From assembly GCA_010405405.1 (NCBI GenBank), contig MU004230.1:641744-705743 (forward strand): 64,000 nucleotides of DNA, given 5' to 3'. A program made the position numbers and the translations under genes. Below the pieces are notes generated by a model, which ran no database searches, was not told the origin of the DNA, and saw only the letters and a list, made by a program, of their open reading frames with translations. This DNA comes from Microthyrium microscopicum (lineage: Eukaryota; Ascomycota; Dothideomycetes; Microthyriales; Microthyriaceae). Below, piece after piece: positions 20,944-32,738 of this stretch; positions within the stretch are counted from its first letter, which is position 1; the number at the start of each line of letters is the position of its first letter.

Positions 20944-23108
20944 ATGTGGGAAGAAGACGAAGACAACAACCCCTACGCCTCATCGCCTGGAGCTAGTATG
21001 TGCCTCTATCAAGCAGTGTTGCCTGTTTCGGACTTTGAGCACCGAGCTTGCGACAGTACTGAACACGAAGAATAATGTACTGACTCTTCCAGTTGAATAT
21101 ACTCGACCATTCACCCCAGAGTCTAATCACTCGTCGCCCCGGAGAGACTCAGCCGAATTCGTTCCAAGACCCCACGACCTAAGTGATGTAGAATACGATG
21201 ATGAGCGCCCCCATCATATTACGCCGAAGAAGGGCGCATATGAAGGTCGCGTTGAGCAGCTTTTGTATGAGAGCCCGGACTCTATCAAGATAACATACGC
21301 GGGCAAGAACTCGGAGAGTGGAGGGAGCTATATCGTCTACACCATACAAACGGGAGTGCGTGCAATCGATCCAGAACGTTCTCTGGAACTGACACTTACA
21401 TTGTATAGGAAATCCAAGTTCGAAGGCGATACTCGGAATTCGCATCTTTGCGAGCCACCCTGGTTAACATGCACCCAACACTTGTTATCCCGCCCATCCC
21501 AGAGAAACACACCATGGCAGACTACGCAGCAAAACCGACAAAGGCGAAAGAAGATATCGGCATAATTGACCTTCGGAAACGCATGCTGGCAGTATTCCTC
21601 AATAGATGTCGGCGGATGCCCGAGGTTCTGGACGACGGTGTTTGGTGGAGATTTCTAGACCCAAACGTCAGCTGGGTATATATAACTGCAGCAGTATTTG
21701 TAGCTACGGTCGCTAACATGATCTTCAGAACGAAGTCCTCAATACGCCGCCAGTCTCAAATATACCTAAGAATGTACTAAAGGCGCCTCCACTAAACACC
21801 ACAAACCCGACGACAGCCCACTCATACCTGCCCGTTCCATCCTCCTCTGCAAAATTGAAATCATCTCTTAGCTCCACATCTTCTGCAACACCAACGTCGC
21901 CTAGCAATTACAATTCATCTTCTCAACCTACAGGTGATACAATACCTCCCTCTCATTTTAATAGATTTCCGCCTTCTACCGAACAGCTTTCAGAAGAAGA
22001 GCTAGACCCTTATTTCATCAATTTCGAGGCGTCGTCCAAAGAGCTAGAAAATCTACTCCAAGGTAGCATGGAAAAGTCTAATCGTAGAATGCTCAGCCAC
22101 TATTCCTCGCTTGCTGAAGATCTGATGGAACTTGGTGCCAGATATAACGCCTTTTCATTATCTGAGCAGTCTCCAACCTTGGCAACCGCGATTGAAAAGA
22201 TTGGACAAGCTGCAGATACTACCTACATGGTCACGGGGGATTTTTCGACGCAGCTTAGCGCAACCTTCGCCGAACCAATGCGAGAAAGTGCACAATTTGC
22301 TGGAGTCGTCCGGAGTGTTCTTCGATACCGGGTATTGAAACGCGTACAAGAAGAAATGGCCAAGGATGATCTAGAGAGGAAACGCGCTCTGCTGGCAAAT
22401 CTCAAGGATCAAGAGGAACAATCAGCGCGAATGAGTGCAACACTGAATAACTACACTGGACCAACGACTCCTAGGCGGTCAAATTCTGGTGGTTCAAGAC
22501 CAAGTCCGGATCGCCGGAGGGATGACGACGTAGCCTCAATTGACTCCGATTTTCCTCCAACAATGGGCGATGCATCACCACCATCCGCCAATCAAGGCCA
22601 GGCTGAGGCTCCAGCATCAAATCACAAGAAGTCTACCAGTGGTGGTTTCATCTCTAATAAGATATTTGGACGCCTAAGTCATGCGTTCCAAGGCGTTGTG
22701 GACTCGGATCCAGTTAAGACCAGACAAGATCTAATCGGAAAGACGTCGGAACAAGTAAAGCAGGTGAGCTTTGATCGTTAACGTTTCTTCCAGTCGTGAT
22801 GCTAATATAAAGCAGCTTGAACAAGCAATCGTGGTATCGCATGACGACGTTAAAGATGCCAGTGCTGGTGTGCTGAAAGATTTGAAACGATTCCAGGGCG
22901 AGAAGGAAGAGGATCTCAAGCGATACATGGTAACACTTAATCACCTTCTAGCATCTTTCTTACTAATGCGTGTTAGCTTGCTTTTGCTAAATGCCATATT
23001 GAATGGGCAAAGCGGAATATGGAAGGTTGGGTTGATGCCAAGAAGGAAGTCGAGCATATTCACATTGAGGATATCCGGGAGTTTGACCACCAAGGCAATG
23101 CCCTTTAA
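20944..23108 (+). CDS. SNX41: PX-BAR sorting nexin of the Snx41/Atg20 family
   Basis: Binds phosphatidylinositol 3-phosphate on endosomes and works in retrieval sorting and selective autophagy. Six exons (20944-20995, 21093-21355, 21409-21675, 21729-22763, 22816-22929, 22977-23108) give 620 residues. The N terminus MWEEDEDNNPY is typical of this fungal family. The PX domain spans about residues 65-195, with the lipid-binding RRRYSEF, the proline loop IPPIPEKH and the RKRMLAVFLNRC helix. A Ser/Thr/Pro-rich linker follows, then the BAR region from about 260 to the end, interrupted by a 90-residue low-complexity insert (PRRSNSGGSRPSPDRRRDDD), a known habit of Snx41. Every junction keeps frame. 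Snx41 and Atg20/Snx42 are hard to separate by eye; Snx41 is preferred from the N terminus. Confidence 0.88.
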
Positions 23109-23783
23109 TACGCATTCTATGTATCGTAATCGAAATATGAACATAACACGATAAACATGGAGCACAATCTGCGTTCGCAGTCGGACATTTCTTGATTTTG
23201 AGTAGCGCCGGCCGATTTCAGCTTGTGTAAGGCGGGTAGCAGCTGATGGCCCTTTCGGGACTGCTCTTTTGGTATGTCTCCCTCAAATCGTTGAAATAGC
23301 CGCTGACTGGTTTAGAGAAGGCCTGTAGAAACTTTCTTTGACCTGGATTCGCGCACTTGTTGAGGTGGACTTTGAAGAAAACACGTAGATTCTCATTGAA
23401 ATTGCAACAGAAAGATTACCTACTCGCAACCAATCCATATTTCAGGAGATTATACCATTGGCTCCATTATCTTCAGCTCTTACACTTCAAAGTTCATATT
23501 GGGCATCTCGCGCTTTGGTTCAATGCTTAACTCATCATGGAACTTTATCGAATACGATGGGCGACATAGATTCCGATATGCATTGCACTTGACTCTCTAG
23601 CACCTCCAGCTCCGGGTAGTGACTGCCAAAGCCGTCCGTAGCTACCCAGCTAGGCAGTCGCACCTACTTGTCGTGGCTAGCATGATTGCCATTGCTTAGA
23701 ACTTCGAATTTTCGCTATTCCTTCACACAAACCTCGTTCTTCCAGAAGATCTCCTGGTAAATCCACCACCACAGCGCCTGACG
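23109..23783. other. Intergenic region between SNX41 and the LRR gene
   Basis: 675 bp with no frame of interest on either strand. It must contain the promoter of the downstream gene. Nothing repeated or structured seen. Confidence 0.5.
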
Positions 23784-25200
23784 ATGGCAATAGGAAAACT
23801 CAATTACACAAATCGAGGGTCTGAGGGGCCGAAACTCGGTCTCATCGTGGCCAAAGACCTGCGCAAGAAGGCTGCCAAAATCCATGCGCAAGGGAAGGAT
23901 GACGTCGCACATCGCCAGTCATCGCCCATCGAACTCTGCCTTACCGGTAAAAACCTTACGGATGAAGGCCTACAACACGTAATCGACGGCCTCGCTGATG
24001 CTCTGAGCCTACATTGGTCTGATGATATACCTTGCTTTGTCCTTGAGGAACTCAATCTCTGCGACAATGGCCTCACAACGCGGTCTCTACGAGCATTGGC
24101 ACCAATCATTCAATACGCAGCGGAAGATATCAAAGACCTCGACCTATCTCGAAACAAGATATGCGTTCAAAGCAAAGAAGAAGCGGAGGACTGGCGTATA
24201 TTTCTTCAGGCGTTCCGGAAAGCATGCTCTCCACGGAGGCTAGTTTTCAGCGAAAACGACCTGTCTGGGCCGTCAGCATTCGAAATTCTCTCTCAGACAT
24301 ATGCAACTCACTCTCCCAACGGCTCTAACGAACCACAAGGGCTACGATCGATTCCCTACCTCGTCTTTTCAAATGTCAAACTGGACGACATGGGAGTGCT
24401 TTGGCTATCATACTTCCTTGAACTCCATCCTCTGCCCAAGATGTGAGTATTCACAATTGCGCTGGGCGCTCTGACACTTGGCTGCCATACCTAGTGCTCA
24501 ATAAGCTTAAACGGAACTAACATCTTTCAGGCTCGCGTCTCCACTAAGACCTGGTCCAATGGCAAACACAATCGCATCCTACGAAGTCGAAACCGGCTGT
24601 CATGGCATCATCTATTCACCAAATGAGCAGGTCTCAATATTCGGGCGGCGACTCCTAGCAGCGGCAGAGACTGCTCGGCGAAAACTCACTCAAGAAGTAC
24701 CTGACGAATTCTCCGAAAACACTCGCCCTTACCGAAAGCTTTCCGCAACATCGATCTCTGATCTCGACAGTCTCCGCCGCAAACTCCAACGTGCCAGCAT
24801 GGACAATGGCTTTCATCGGGTAGAACTCTGGCACACCGCAGTCCGTGTTGCTGCTGTCTCGAGAGCGCTGCTGTGCAATCGTGAGGAAGAAGCCACATTC
24901 GGACTGGACAAAACATTGTGGTATCAGATTATTGGCTTCGCTGAGAATCCCAATGGGGCTCTAGATCCTATGAAGTTTGCAAAGGCATTCCAGTTCGGCA
25001 CGGAGCGCGATACGTTGGCGGAGTTTCGCGACATCCAGGGCAAATCAGAATCGCATCAGATATGGCATTTGTTGGACGCGACGGACTGCCTTTCCTACGA
25101 CATGGTGGAGTTGGAAATGGTAGATCCACAGTCCGAGCATGCAGCCGCGGTTGAACTTGCGACTTCAGAGATATTCGGTCGACTATCATTAGGCCAGTAG
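23784..25200 (+). CDS. Leucine-rich-repeat (ribonuclease-inhibitor-like) protein, function unknown
   Basis: Two exons (23784-24442 and 24531-25200; 88 bp intron with GTGAGT donor and CTAAC branch) give 442 residues. The N-terminal half has RNI-type repeats: LCLTGKNLTDEGLQHVIDGL, LEELNLCDNGLTTRSLRAL, DLDLSRNKI and LVFSENDLSG, each with the LxLxxNxL pattern. The C-terminal half has no repeat; it includes a basic-hydrophobic helix pair (FGRRLLAAAETARRKL; SLRRKLQRAS) and ends in an acidic segment. No signal peptide or membrane helix, so cytosolic or nuclear. LRR folds are protein-binding scaffolds; no partner is suggested by context. The gene is convergent with RRN3 (302 bp between stops). Confidence 0.85.
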
Positions 25201-25502
25201 TCAGGAGGTAATACAAAAGTGTCGTATACAATAGAATGTGATGGTCATTAAGTTTGATGTGTAAATTGATCTGGTTCTATCGAGTACAATGTTCGGCATC
25301 ATTTTAAGTACGTAAAGCAGTATTAATCAAGGTACCTTTCGAGCTATAATTGAGTATGTGAAACCGTAACTACCAAGGCTACTGTATATTGCAAGTGATA
25401 AGCAAACCCAATCGCATGTGCGATAACGCCATCCGCTGATGCAAAATATACAAATGCAACATCATTCCTTCCTTCCTCATCACTGAGTTATGATCATATT
25501 CC

Positions 25503-27466
25503 TTATTCTTCATCACTGCTCTCATCATCCAGCATACCAGGTGGAGCCACTAAATCAAAGCTAGTATATAGCCCATCCACCCACTTCTTGCTGGTAGGTA
25601 GAAAATATGGCTCAAACGCATAATGCGCATCAAGCTTCAATGCTGCCTCACCACCAGACTTCATCGACAATGCGGACTGCCGTGCGACCGAGCCGTGCTG
25701 AATAACACGCGCCAACCGCACACGCTTGTTAGTTTCGAGCTTGGAATACAGGTACAAGAAATTGAGTGCTTTGGTAACCTGCGCAAACATGTCGACAATC
25801 AGCGGCGCGCAGACCTTGAGTGGGTTGATAGCACTGTTGATGTTGACGTCAAACGTCGCCTTGATGCCTGGTAGCCAATGACGCTCCTCGTCGTCCGCAG
25901 CATCGTCGTCACTGTCATCGGCTAGCAGGTCGCGCCAGCGGAAGCAGAATAGGTACATGACTGCTTGGAAGAGGAAGTAGTAGAGGCCGTATTTGTCGGG
26001 GTCTGGACCTGTGGCGGTACGCTCGTGGCGTTTGCGGATAGTGTCGAGTTCGTGCATGAGGCGAGCAAAAATGGATCGGACTTGGTCTCGGTCGATTTTG
26101 GAACCGCGCGCGGCGAAGCTGGCGAGATAGGAGATGGCAGTGGATTGTGTGATGCGTGCTTCATCGCTGTTGAAGGTAATCTTCAGGAGCGCATCTGTGA
26201 AGGCTGTGTAAAAGTCTGGGTTTAGTTGACCAAATCGGAAGAGGAGAAATTGACAATGGCGAGAGTTTTTGATCTTGACGTAGGATGTTGCAAATGTCGA
26301 AACCATAAGCTCGGTTGTATCGATTCTCGCAGTTGCAGCGTTCTTACCATCGGCGTTGAAAACATCCTCGTAGTGCTGAAAAAGAAGGCTTAAAACAGCA
26401 TCAACTTTTAGCATGGACTGTTTCATTGCATCCAATGCCTTTTTAGACTTCTGTTCCGGATCATCCACCAGTTCATCATCGTTGTCATCATCATCGACAA
26501 CCTCCTCCTCTATCTCAGGCAGATCTCCGAGGAGTCTAGCCATGTCTACTTTGAGTTGTTCGCTTAGGAGTTCAGCGTATTCGTCGCCCAAGGCGTCGAG
26601 CACAGCCCCAAGTTGAGCATCAATGATGATGATCTTTTCCATTGTTAACCTCAATACCTCGGGCTGCAATTTTGGCATATGCTCTCCCAATAACAGGATA
26701 TTTTTGACAAACTCGACGTATCCTTTGGTTTCGGAGGCGTGAAACGGAAAAACGTCTCGAATAGTGCTCTCCAAGACAGATTCAGCCGCAGGTAAATATC
26801 GGATTAGTCCTTTGATTGAATTGAAGGTCCTCCGTATGATATCCTTGGCGCTGGTTCCAAAATGGGTCGAGTCGGTTGCTGTAAGTTTTGTTAGTGCTTT
26901 GATCTCTGAAAAACAATAGCGGTTTGCTGACTTCTGAAAAATTGGCAGACTAGAAATCGCATAACTGCAGACAGGTATGTACTGTGTCCGCTGAGAATTG
27001 CGGCTAGAAAGCGCTGAAAGTCCACCCAGATCTGCTCTTCCCGCTCTAACCAGCGACATGCCAGGCAGGCCTTCAACAAACCTCGACAATCCTTCCCCAT
27101 ATAATATGCCTGGTCTGTGACTGCTTTGAGGTATCGTCGAAGGGCGGTGTAGGACAGGGCTTCATCTTGGTCTGGTGCAGCTGCAAGAACTCCCTTCAGT
27201 CGATCGTATAAGCCATCATCTTTTCGCTTATGCCGCTCGATAGCTAGGCGGACTTCTTCTTGCACCAAGGACCCGGGCTTTTCTGGTTTTTCGATTGCTG
27301 CGATGGCTGGCTTTACATCTTGAGTTTTGGCGGTTGCGCTAAAGGAAACTTTTTGTCGCTTTTGTTGGGCATCTGGTGTAGTTGGAGGTGAAATTTCGCT
27401 TAGGGAACGCTTCAGCTTTCGGGCTGGGGCAGGTTCAGATACGGTCTCTATGATTGCAGATGCCAT
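25503..27466 (-). CDS. RRN3: RNA polymerase I-specific transcription initiation factor Rrn3 (TIF-IA)
   Basis: Bridges RNA polymerase I to the core factor at rDNA promoters in the nucleolus; the form bound to the polymerase controls rRNA synthesis. Two exons (26932-27466 and 25503-26878) give 636 residues, the family size. The N-terminal 60 residues are disordered with a basic stretch (RKLKRSLSE; KRQKVSF). HEAT repeats follow: RFLAAILSGHSTYLSAVMRFLV, HFGTSAKDIIRRTFNSIKGLIRYLP, then an acidic loop (EEEVVDDDDNDDELVDD, around residue 300) that in yeast is the phosphoregulated flexible segment. The later blocks FARLMHELDTIRK, YYFLFQAVMYLFCFRWRDL and NPLKVCAPLIVDMFA are characteristic. The acceptor of the 53 bp intron is set by a CACTAAC branch site. 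Start ATG lies 236 bp from the divergent hydrolase gene. Confidence 0.95.
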
Positions 27467-27702
27467 ACTGATATCTTTGAGGAGGCATCGGACGTTCACA
27501 AAACTAAATTGAGGAGATTGTTTTGGGCCAGAAGGAGATGTGCGGCGAGATGAAAGTTCAGGCGGGGTTGGCGAAAGTTCAAAGATCCAAAGTCTGAAGT
27601 TTTGGTAGTGGCGCACGGACCAAGACCTATTCAACGCCAAAAAAAAGTGGATCCTTACCAGCTTCCTTCATATCAGTCGCAGACTCACGAACGTTCTCCA
27701 TC
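27467..27702. promoter_or_regulatory. Bidirectional promoter RRN3 / serine hydrolase
   Basis: Only 236 bp separate the two start codons, so the genes share a promoter region. A run of A (aaaaaaa) lies near 27640. No specific factor site is claimed. Confidence 0.55.
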
Positions 27703-29438
27703 ATGTCCGATCCATTGGTTTCCAGACCGGCTAATAGAGACCAAGCGAGTGACAGGTTCTTCTCTGCATATGACCAGCTCATCCACGACACTATCAATTA
27801 TCATCATGTCCCTGCAGTGTCCGTTGCTGTCATCGATGGCGATTCAACCTGGCTCAAGGTGCGTGTCGTTTATTGATACTATATGCTAGTATTGTTCACA
27901 ATTGGACGGCCTTACTGAAAATGGTCCTAGGCGTATGGCATGGCCCAAGTCGCGGATGAACTGGTGCAAGCAGAAAAAGTCAATACCGAGACACTTTTCA
28001 ACGCTGGAAGTATGACAAAGGTCTTCATCTCAGCAGCTATCTCACTACTAGTTGACGATGACTCCTTTCCTGAGGTACAGTGGTCCACGCCTGTTTCTCA
28101 GCTACTTCGTGATGATTTTGTTCTTTCTGACAGCCACGCTACACAAGTCGTCACCATCGAGGATATTCTCTCTCATAGAAGTGGCTTAGCTGAGTATGTT
28201 CCCATTGATGGGATGATTCGGTAAACTTAACAGATTGTCTAGTCAAGATGATGCTTTCATGGGCGTCCATGCCAAAAAGCCCGATACGCTCAAATCAGTG
28301 ACTCGTAAACTACGATATCTTCCATTGGCCGTTCCACCGCGGACAAAGTTCTTGTATTGCAACGCTATGTACGCCGTAGCTACATATCTAATTGAGACAC
28401 TCACCAACATGCCAATCCGAGACTTCTTACGCCAGCGAATCTGGACACCCCTTGGCATGAAAAACACTTATTTTGGTCTCGACGATGTCATTGAGCATCA
28501 ACTTCTTAATAAAGTTGCCAAAGGCTATGGATGGGATAACGATAAGTCATCCTGTTTTGAGGTTGACCACCCAAGACAACCTGAAGCTGCTGGTGCAGGC
28601 GAGATGATAACTACCACAGGTGATTATGCGCTGTTTCTTCGTTGCATGTTACAACGCACAGGTCCAATATCGGCTGCTGGCCATGAAGAGCTCGTCAAAC
28701 CACGCATGATCACTGATCAAGATCCTAATCCTTTTTGGAGCCATCAGCTGTATTCGATGGGTCTAGAAATCGAAAATTACCATGGAGAACAAGTGATTGG
28801 ACACACTGGCAGCACCACTGGTTTTGCATGTCAGATGGTTTTCCTCCCTCGCAAAAACTGGGGATTCGTGATCATGGGCAACACACACGTAGATGTTATG
28901 GGCAAGACCAAAATCCGTTGGACGTTGATCGATGATTTGTTGGAAGTGCCAGCAAGCAAACGCTTCGACTGGAATGCATATGCCGCCCGACTAGAGAAAG
29001 AGCTAGAGGCTGCTACGATCGAGGATCTCTATCCCAATCTTCCAGATTCCCGTCTCCCATTGACAGTACCCCTGACGGACTATACAGGTTCATATTGGCA
29101 TGCTGGCTACGAGGAGCTGGTAATATCTCCTTTTCCTTCCTGAGTCTCTCAGGCGTCAATGGTTATTACTTACTAATACAAATATACAGACTGTCGACCT
29201 CGAAAGTGGCAGGCTTGAAGTTGATGCATCCGATAGATGTTGGCGATTCAAACTACTTCTAGAACACATTTCTGGACAGTATTTCGTTGCCAAAAAGGTA
29301 GATATAGATACGCGCGAAGAAGACTTGCTGAAAGCAGAATTTCGAATCGACTCGAGTGGATCAGTTGGACAACTCGGAATTGCCTTTGTGGCTGACTCTA
29401 AGGACGAAATTATATGGTTCGACAAGATAGATTCGTAG
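27703..29438 (+). CDS. Beta-lactamase-fold serine hydrolase (class C / LACTB-like family)
   Basis: Four exons (27703-27858, 27931-28193, 28243-29119, 29190-29438) give 514 residues. The three catalytic elements of the penicillin-binding-protein fold are intact: SxxK as Ser79-Met-Thr-Lys82, YxN as Tyr178-Cys-Asn180, and HTG at 327-329 in place of KTG, as in class C-like esterases. Blocks typical of the family are HRSGLAE and IWTPLGMKNTYFG. The last 150 residues form a lipocalin-like extra domain (DYTGSYWHAGYEEL...), often found in fungal members. No signal peptide, so cytosolic or peroxisomal action is more likely than secretion. Substrate unknown: relatives include esterases, statin-pathway transesterases and peptidases. 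Four introns argue for long residence in the fungal lineage rather than fresh bacterial transfer. Confidence 0.9.
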
Positions 29439-30283
29439 AAGACTGAAGGTTAGTCAAGTCGAGATTTGTAGCCAATGGTCGTTCGTGCCAGGTACTGTCG
29501 ACTCTCAACCCGCCCACTTTTATACCATCACTATACCATACAACTAGCCTATCGACTGATGCGCCTGTCATGGTATTTGAAAATAATTGAAAAAAAGCAA
29601 GTATGGCCCATCAGATCGCTATAGGACTTCAACAAGGGACTCGAAGGCCCTGAATTTGCATAAGCACGACCAGCATGGGATTTCCATGTTCCAGCTTTCA
29701 ACCCCTTCATCCTATCTTCTCAGCATGGCTTTCAGTTCTTCAAGATTCAGAACCTGTAACACTTCGCTTCAAACAGTCTCGTATCAGTGTATAATTCATG
29801 AAGCGCCGACAAGGCTTCGTACTTTCTCCTCACCGGCTAACATTTTTCATGACATGATTTGATGTATAGGGCTCACTATCAATATCGAAATGTCAAAAAT
29901 GTATTAAAGGCTGCATGCCAAATTGAATATCCTGGCGTGCCTGGCTATAGTGATCCTATTATTAACGAAGCAAACTCTGAGAACTCCTATTTGTCCCAGC
30001 TTTGACAGATTGAGCACAGCAAGCCTGCAGCGTTCTGGCCTCCACCACACGGGGTTTCATTTATAAGTGACCAGACTCAATCACCTCGACCTAGTTCTCT
30101 CTGCGAGAATTTATAGAGATGGCAACGTCTGTGCAGTCGAGCAAGGACAGCGAGGGGAGATCCTACAAGATCACATATATTACTCCCCAGCTACAAGTCA
30201 CAACATCTATTTGAGCAGCCTAATCATGCTATCATATCTCTTGAATTTCTTTAGCTCCCAGACATGTGATTGGGCGAATCGCA
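29439..30283. other. Intergenic region upstream of the GH72-like gene
   Basis: 845 bp with normal composition, no recognisable gene and no repeat. It should contain the promoter of the GH72-like gene. Several short frames on both strands are without features. Confidence 0.5.
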
Positions 30284-32454
30284 ATGAATGCTTGCAGAGA
30301 TAGAAGAAGTAAGGAGCATGTTTTCCCTTCATTTCTGATATTTTGGTTCCTCGTCTCGCGCCTACTCCTCGCCAACGCAGAGACAACACCCATTGTTATC
30401 AAGGTAAGGTTAGCAGGATAATAGTGTCCTATTCTCTAGCTAACATCGTAGGGCTCTCGCTTCTTCTATCAAAATGGCACACAATTCTTCATTCGCGGCA
30501 TCTCCTATTCGAACGACGCGCGATCTGCACCTGGGAGTACAGTCGTGATTGACACCATATCCGATGAGCTCAGCTGTACGCGAGATATACCATACTTACA
30601 AGGGCTTGGTGTCAATATGCTCAGTGTTCGAGATGTTGACGTCAATGTGGATCATACAAGCTGTATGAATCAGCTTGCTGCAGCTGGCATATATGTCATG
30701 TTCAAGGTGGATGGACAAACGGCGCAATCGAAAGTGCGAAATGGATCAGTCATAACACCATTTGATTCCTCGATGATTGAGCATAACCAGGCGGTTGTAG
30801 ATGTGTATCAGAAATACTCCAATACTCTGGGTTACTACTTCTCTGGGGAGAGGAATAGGATGGACGAGACACCGCTTTATAAGGCGTGGCTGATACACTT
30901 GAAAGAATATATCAAGAAAAAGGGCTATCGAAGTATACCAGTAGGATTTTACCGTCGGGTAAGCATCATGCCCCTAAGCACTGCATAGTGAACTCAATAA
31001 TGTAGGGGACTTATTTTGGCCAAGACGACCAAGCACAATATCTGAACTGTGGTCCGCATGACGAGTCCATTGACTTCTTGGGTGTCGACTTTGAGATGGA
31101 CTCTTGGGCGATTCAACACTGCGTCGACAATATCACTTTAGCTCTATACGATCTTCCAGCACGATATTCGAATTACTCGATCCCTTCTTTCGTTGTGTAC
31201 GGATGCGCTCAGAATCGGAATCATACTTTTTCAGAAGTGGAGACTATCTACGGAGATAGTGGATCAAAAATTATGTCTGGAGGAGTGGTAAAAGAATGGA
31301 TGGACGACCGAAGTACGGGAGACAATTTGGGTATGTTGTCAAGCTCGAAGATGCAAATACTCGTAGCTGACTTTCCACAGGGCTCGTGGACATTGTGAAA
31401 GGTACGAATATCAGCGTTCGTCCAAGTTATAACGCTCTACATTCCCAATTCCTCGCCGTACATCCATCTTCAAAGTTGCCTACAGTGGATCTTTACAAGC
31501 CTACAAATACCGCACCGTCGACTTGTCCGACTTTACACTGGGAAGTCGAATCTAAAAACCCCAGTGGGCTTGTTGTCTACAAGGGAGGGTCATCGACGAC
31601 AAAACTTACCACAAGTTCCTAATCGACGGCTGTGCTCTTGCATGATGGAGACTTTAGATTGTATGTTTAACAGCACTGATCTATGGGACTATAGCACTTT
31701 CAAGAAATATTGCAAAAACCCATACGACGACAATCTCTGCAAAGCAGTTGACAACAACTATACAACGGGCGTTTATGGGACATACGATGGATGCACGGCG
31801 CAGGAACAATCATCTTGGATATTGAGTCAGCTATACATCTCCAAAGGCCGAGATCCAGCCAGTTGTACCTCTGCCGGGGGTATTATGAAGACGCCAGTCG
31901 CAGCAAGTTCAAGGCAAGCCGACTGCCAGTCGTATCTCAAACAAGCTGGGCCCGATTCAGTTGGCAAGATTACGGCCACGCCGGCTCCGGTGCAAGAGCA
32001 GCGACCAGCTAATGGAGATGAGCTGAAACCGGCAACCAAAGCGGGAATAGGCGTCGGCATATCAATATTTGCTTTGATTTGTATTGCTGTCGGATTTGTG
32101 CTTTACAGACGACGGCAAAACTCAACAGGATCAGAAGAAGAAGACCTTGGTTTCGAAAAAGCTGAACTGGATGGTTCGGAGGTTGGCGCTGCAAAGACAC
32201 AGCCTCAGAGTGACATTCCTCCTGACAGCGCGGAATTGGACTCTGGAGAAAGACACGAGATGGCGACAGATGTTCCCCATGAACTGGAGACTCCCGTCAC
32301 AGGAAGTGAAACAACTGCAATACCACACGAGATAGACAGTCGTGAGATTGCGGAGCTGGAGGGTAGTCTCGCGGGCCATGAAATGAAGCAAGAGACGGTC
32401 GAAAAGCTCGTTAACAGAGGTTACATGGGTCCTCTCAGCCCTGTGATAGAGTGA
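30284..32454 (+). CDS. Membrane-anchored GH72/X8 protein lacking the catalytic nucleophile (pseudo-glucanosyltransferase)
   Basis: Related to the beta-1,3-glucanosyltransferases (Gas/Gel/Phr) that lengthen cell-wall glucan. Five exons (30284-30403, 30452-30958, 31006-31330, 31381-31563, 31616-32454) give 657 residues. A signal peptide (FPSFLIFWFLVSRLLLANA) precedes the GH72 domain (about 33-345): RFFYQNGTQFFIRGISY, LGVNMLSVRDVD, CMNQLAAAGIYVMF. The acid/base Glu remains (Glu173 in SGER where the family has GNEV), but the nucleophile of the FSEYGC motif is replaced: the sequence is FVVYGC, Val at about 273. A Cys-rich X8/CBM43 module (about 384-470) follows. Instead of a GPI signal there is a transmembrane helix (about 521-542), RRR stop-transfer, and an acidic tail of about 115 residues with four HE[M/L/I] motifs. 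The last intron (52 bp, GTGGGC donor) is the least certain junction. Likely a surface glucan-binding or sensor protein. Confidence 0.88.
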
Positions 32455-32738
32455 TTAATGAATGATACCCACAATTGCATGACTATAAGCTGGAATAAAA
32501 CTACTTGAAGTTTGTCAATAGGTCAAAGAAATGCCATCGAATGAACAATCCAAACGTCGTGGTTCATAAACTTTTATGTTTCTCATCTGATGCCTCATTA
32601 TTTTCGTGTCGGCATAAAATATAATAAAGCCGTCGTTAGCATACAGTTAGAGTCGAATGACTAACCCAAGCTCATCGCTGCGTAGCTTTGATCGTCTAAA
32701 CATTGAAATCTCTTAGTTCGTGTATCCCTGGAGACACT

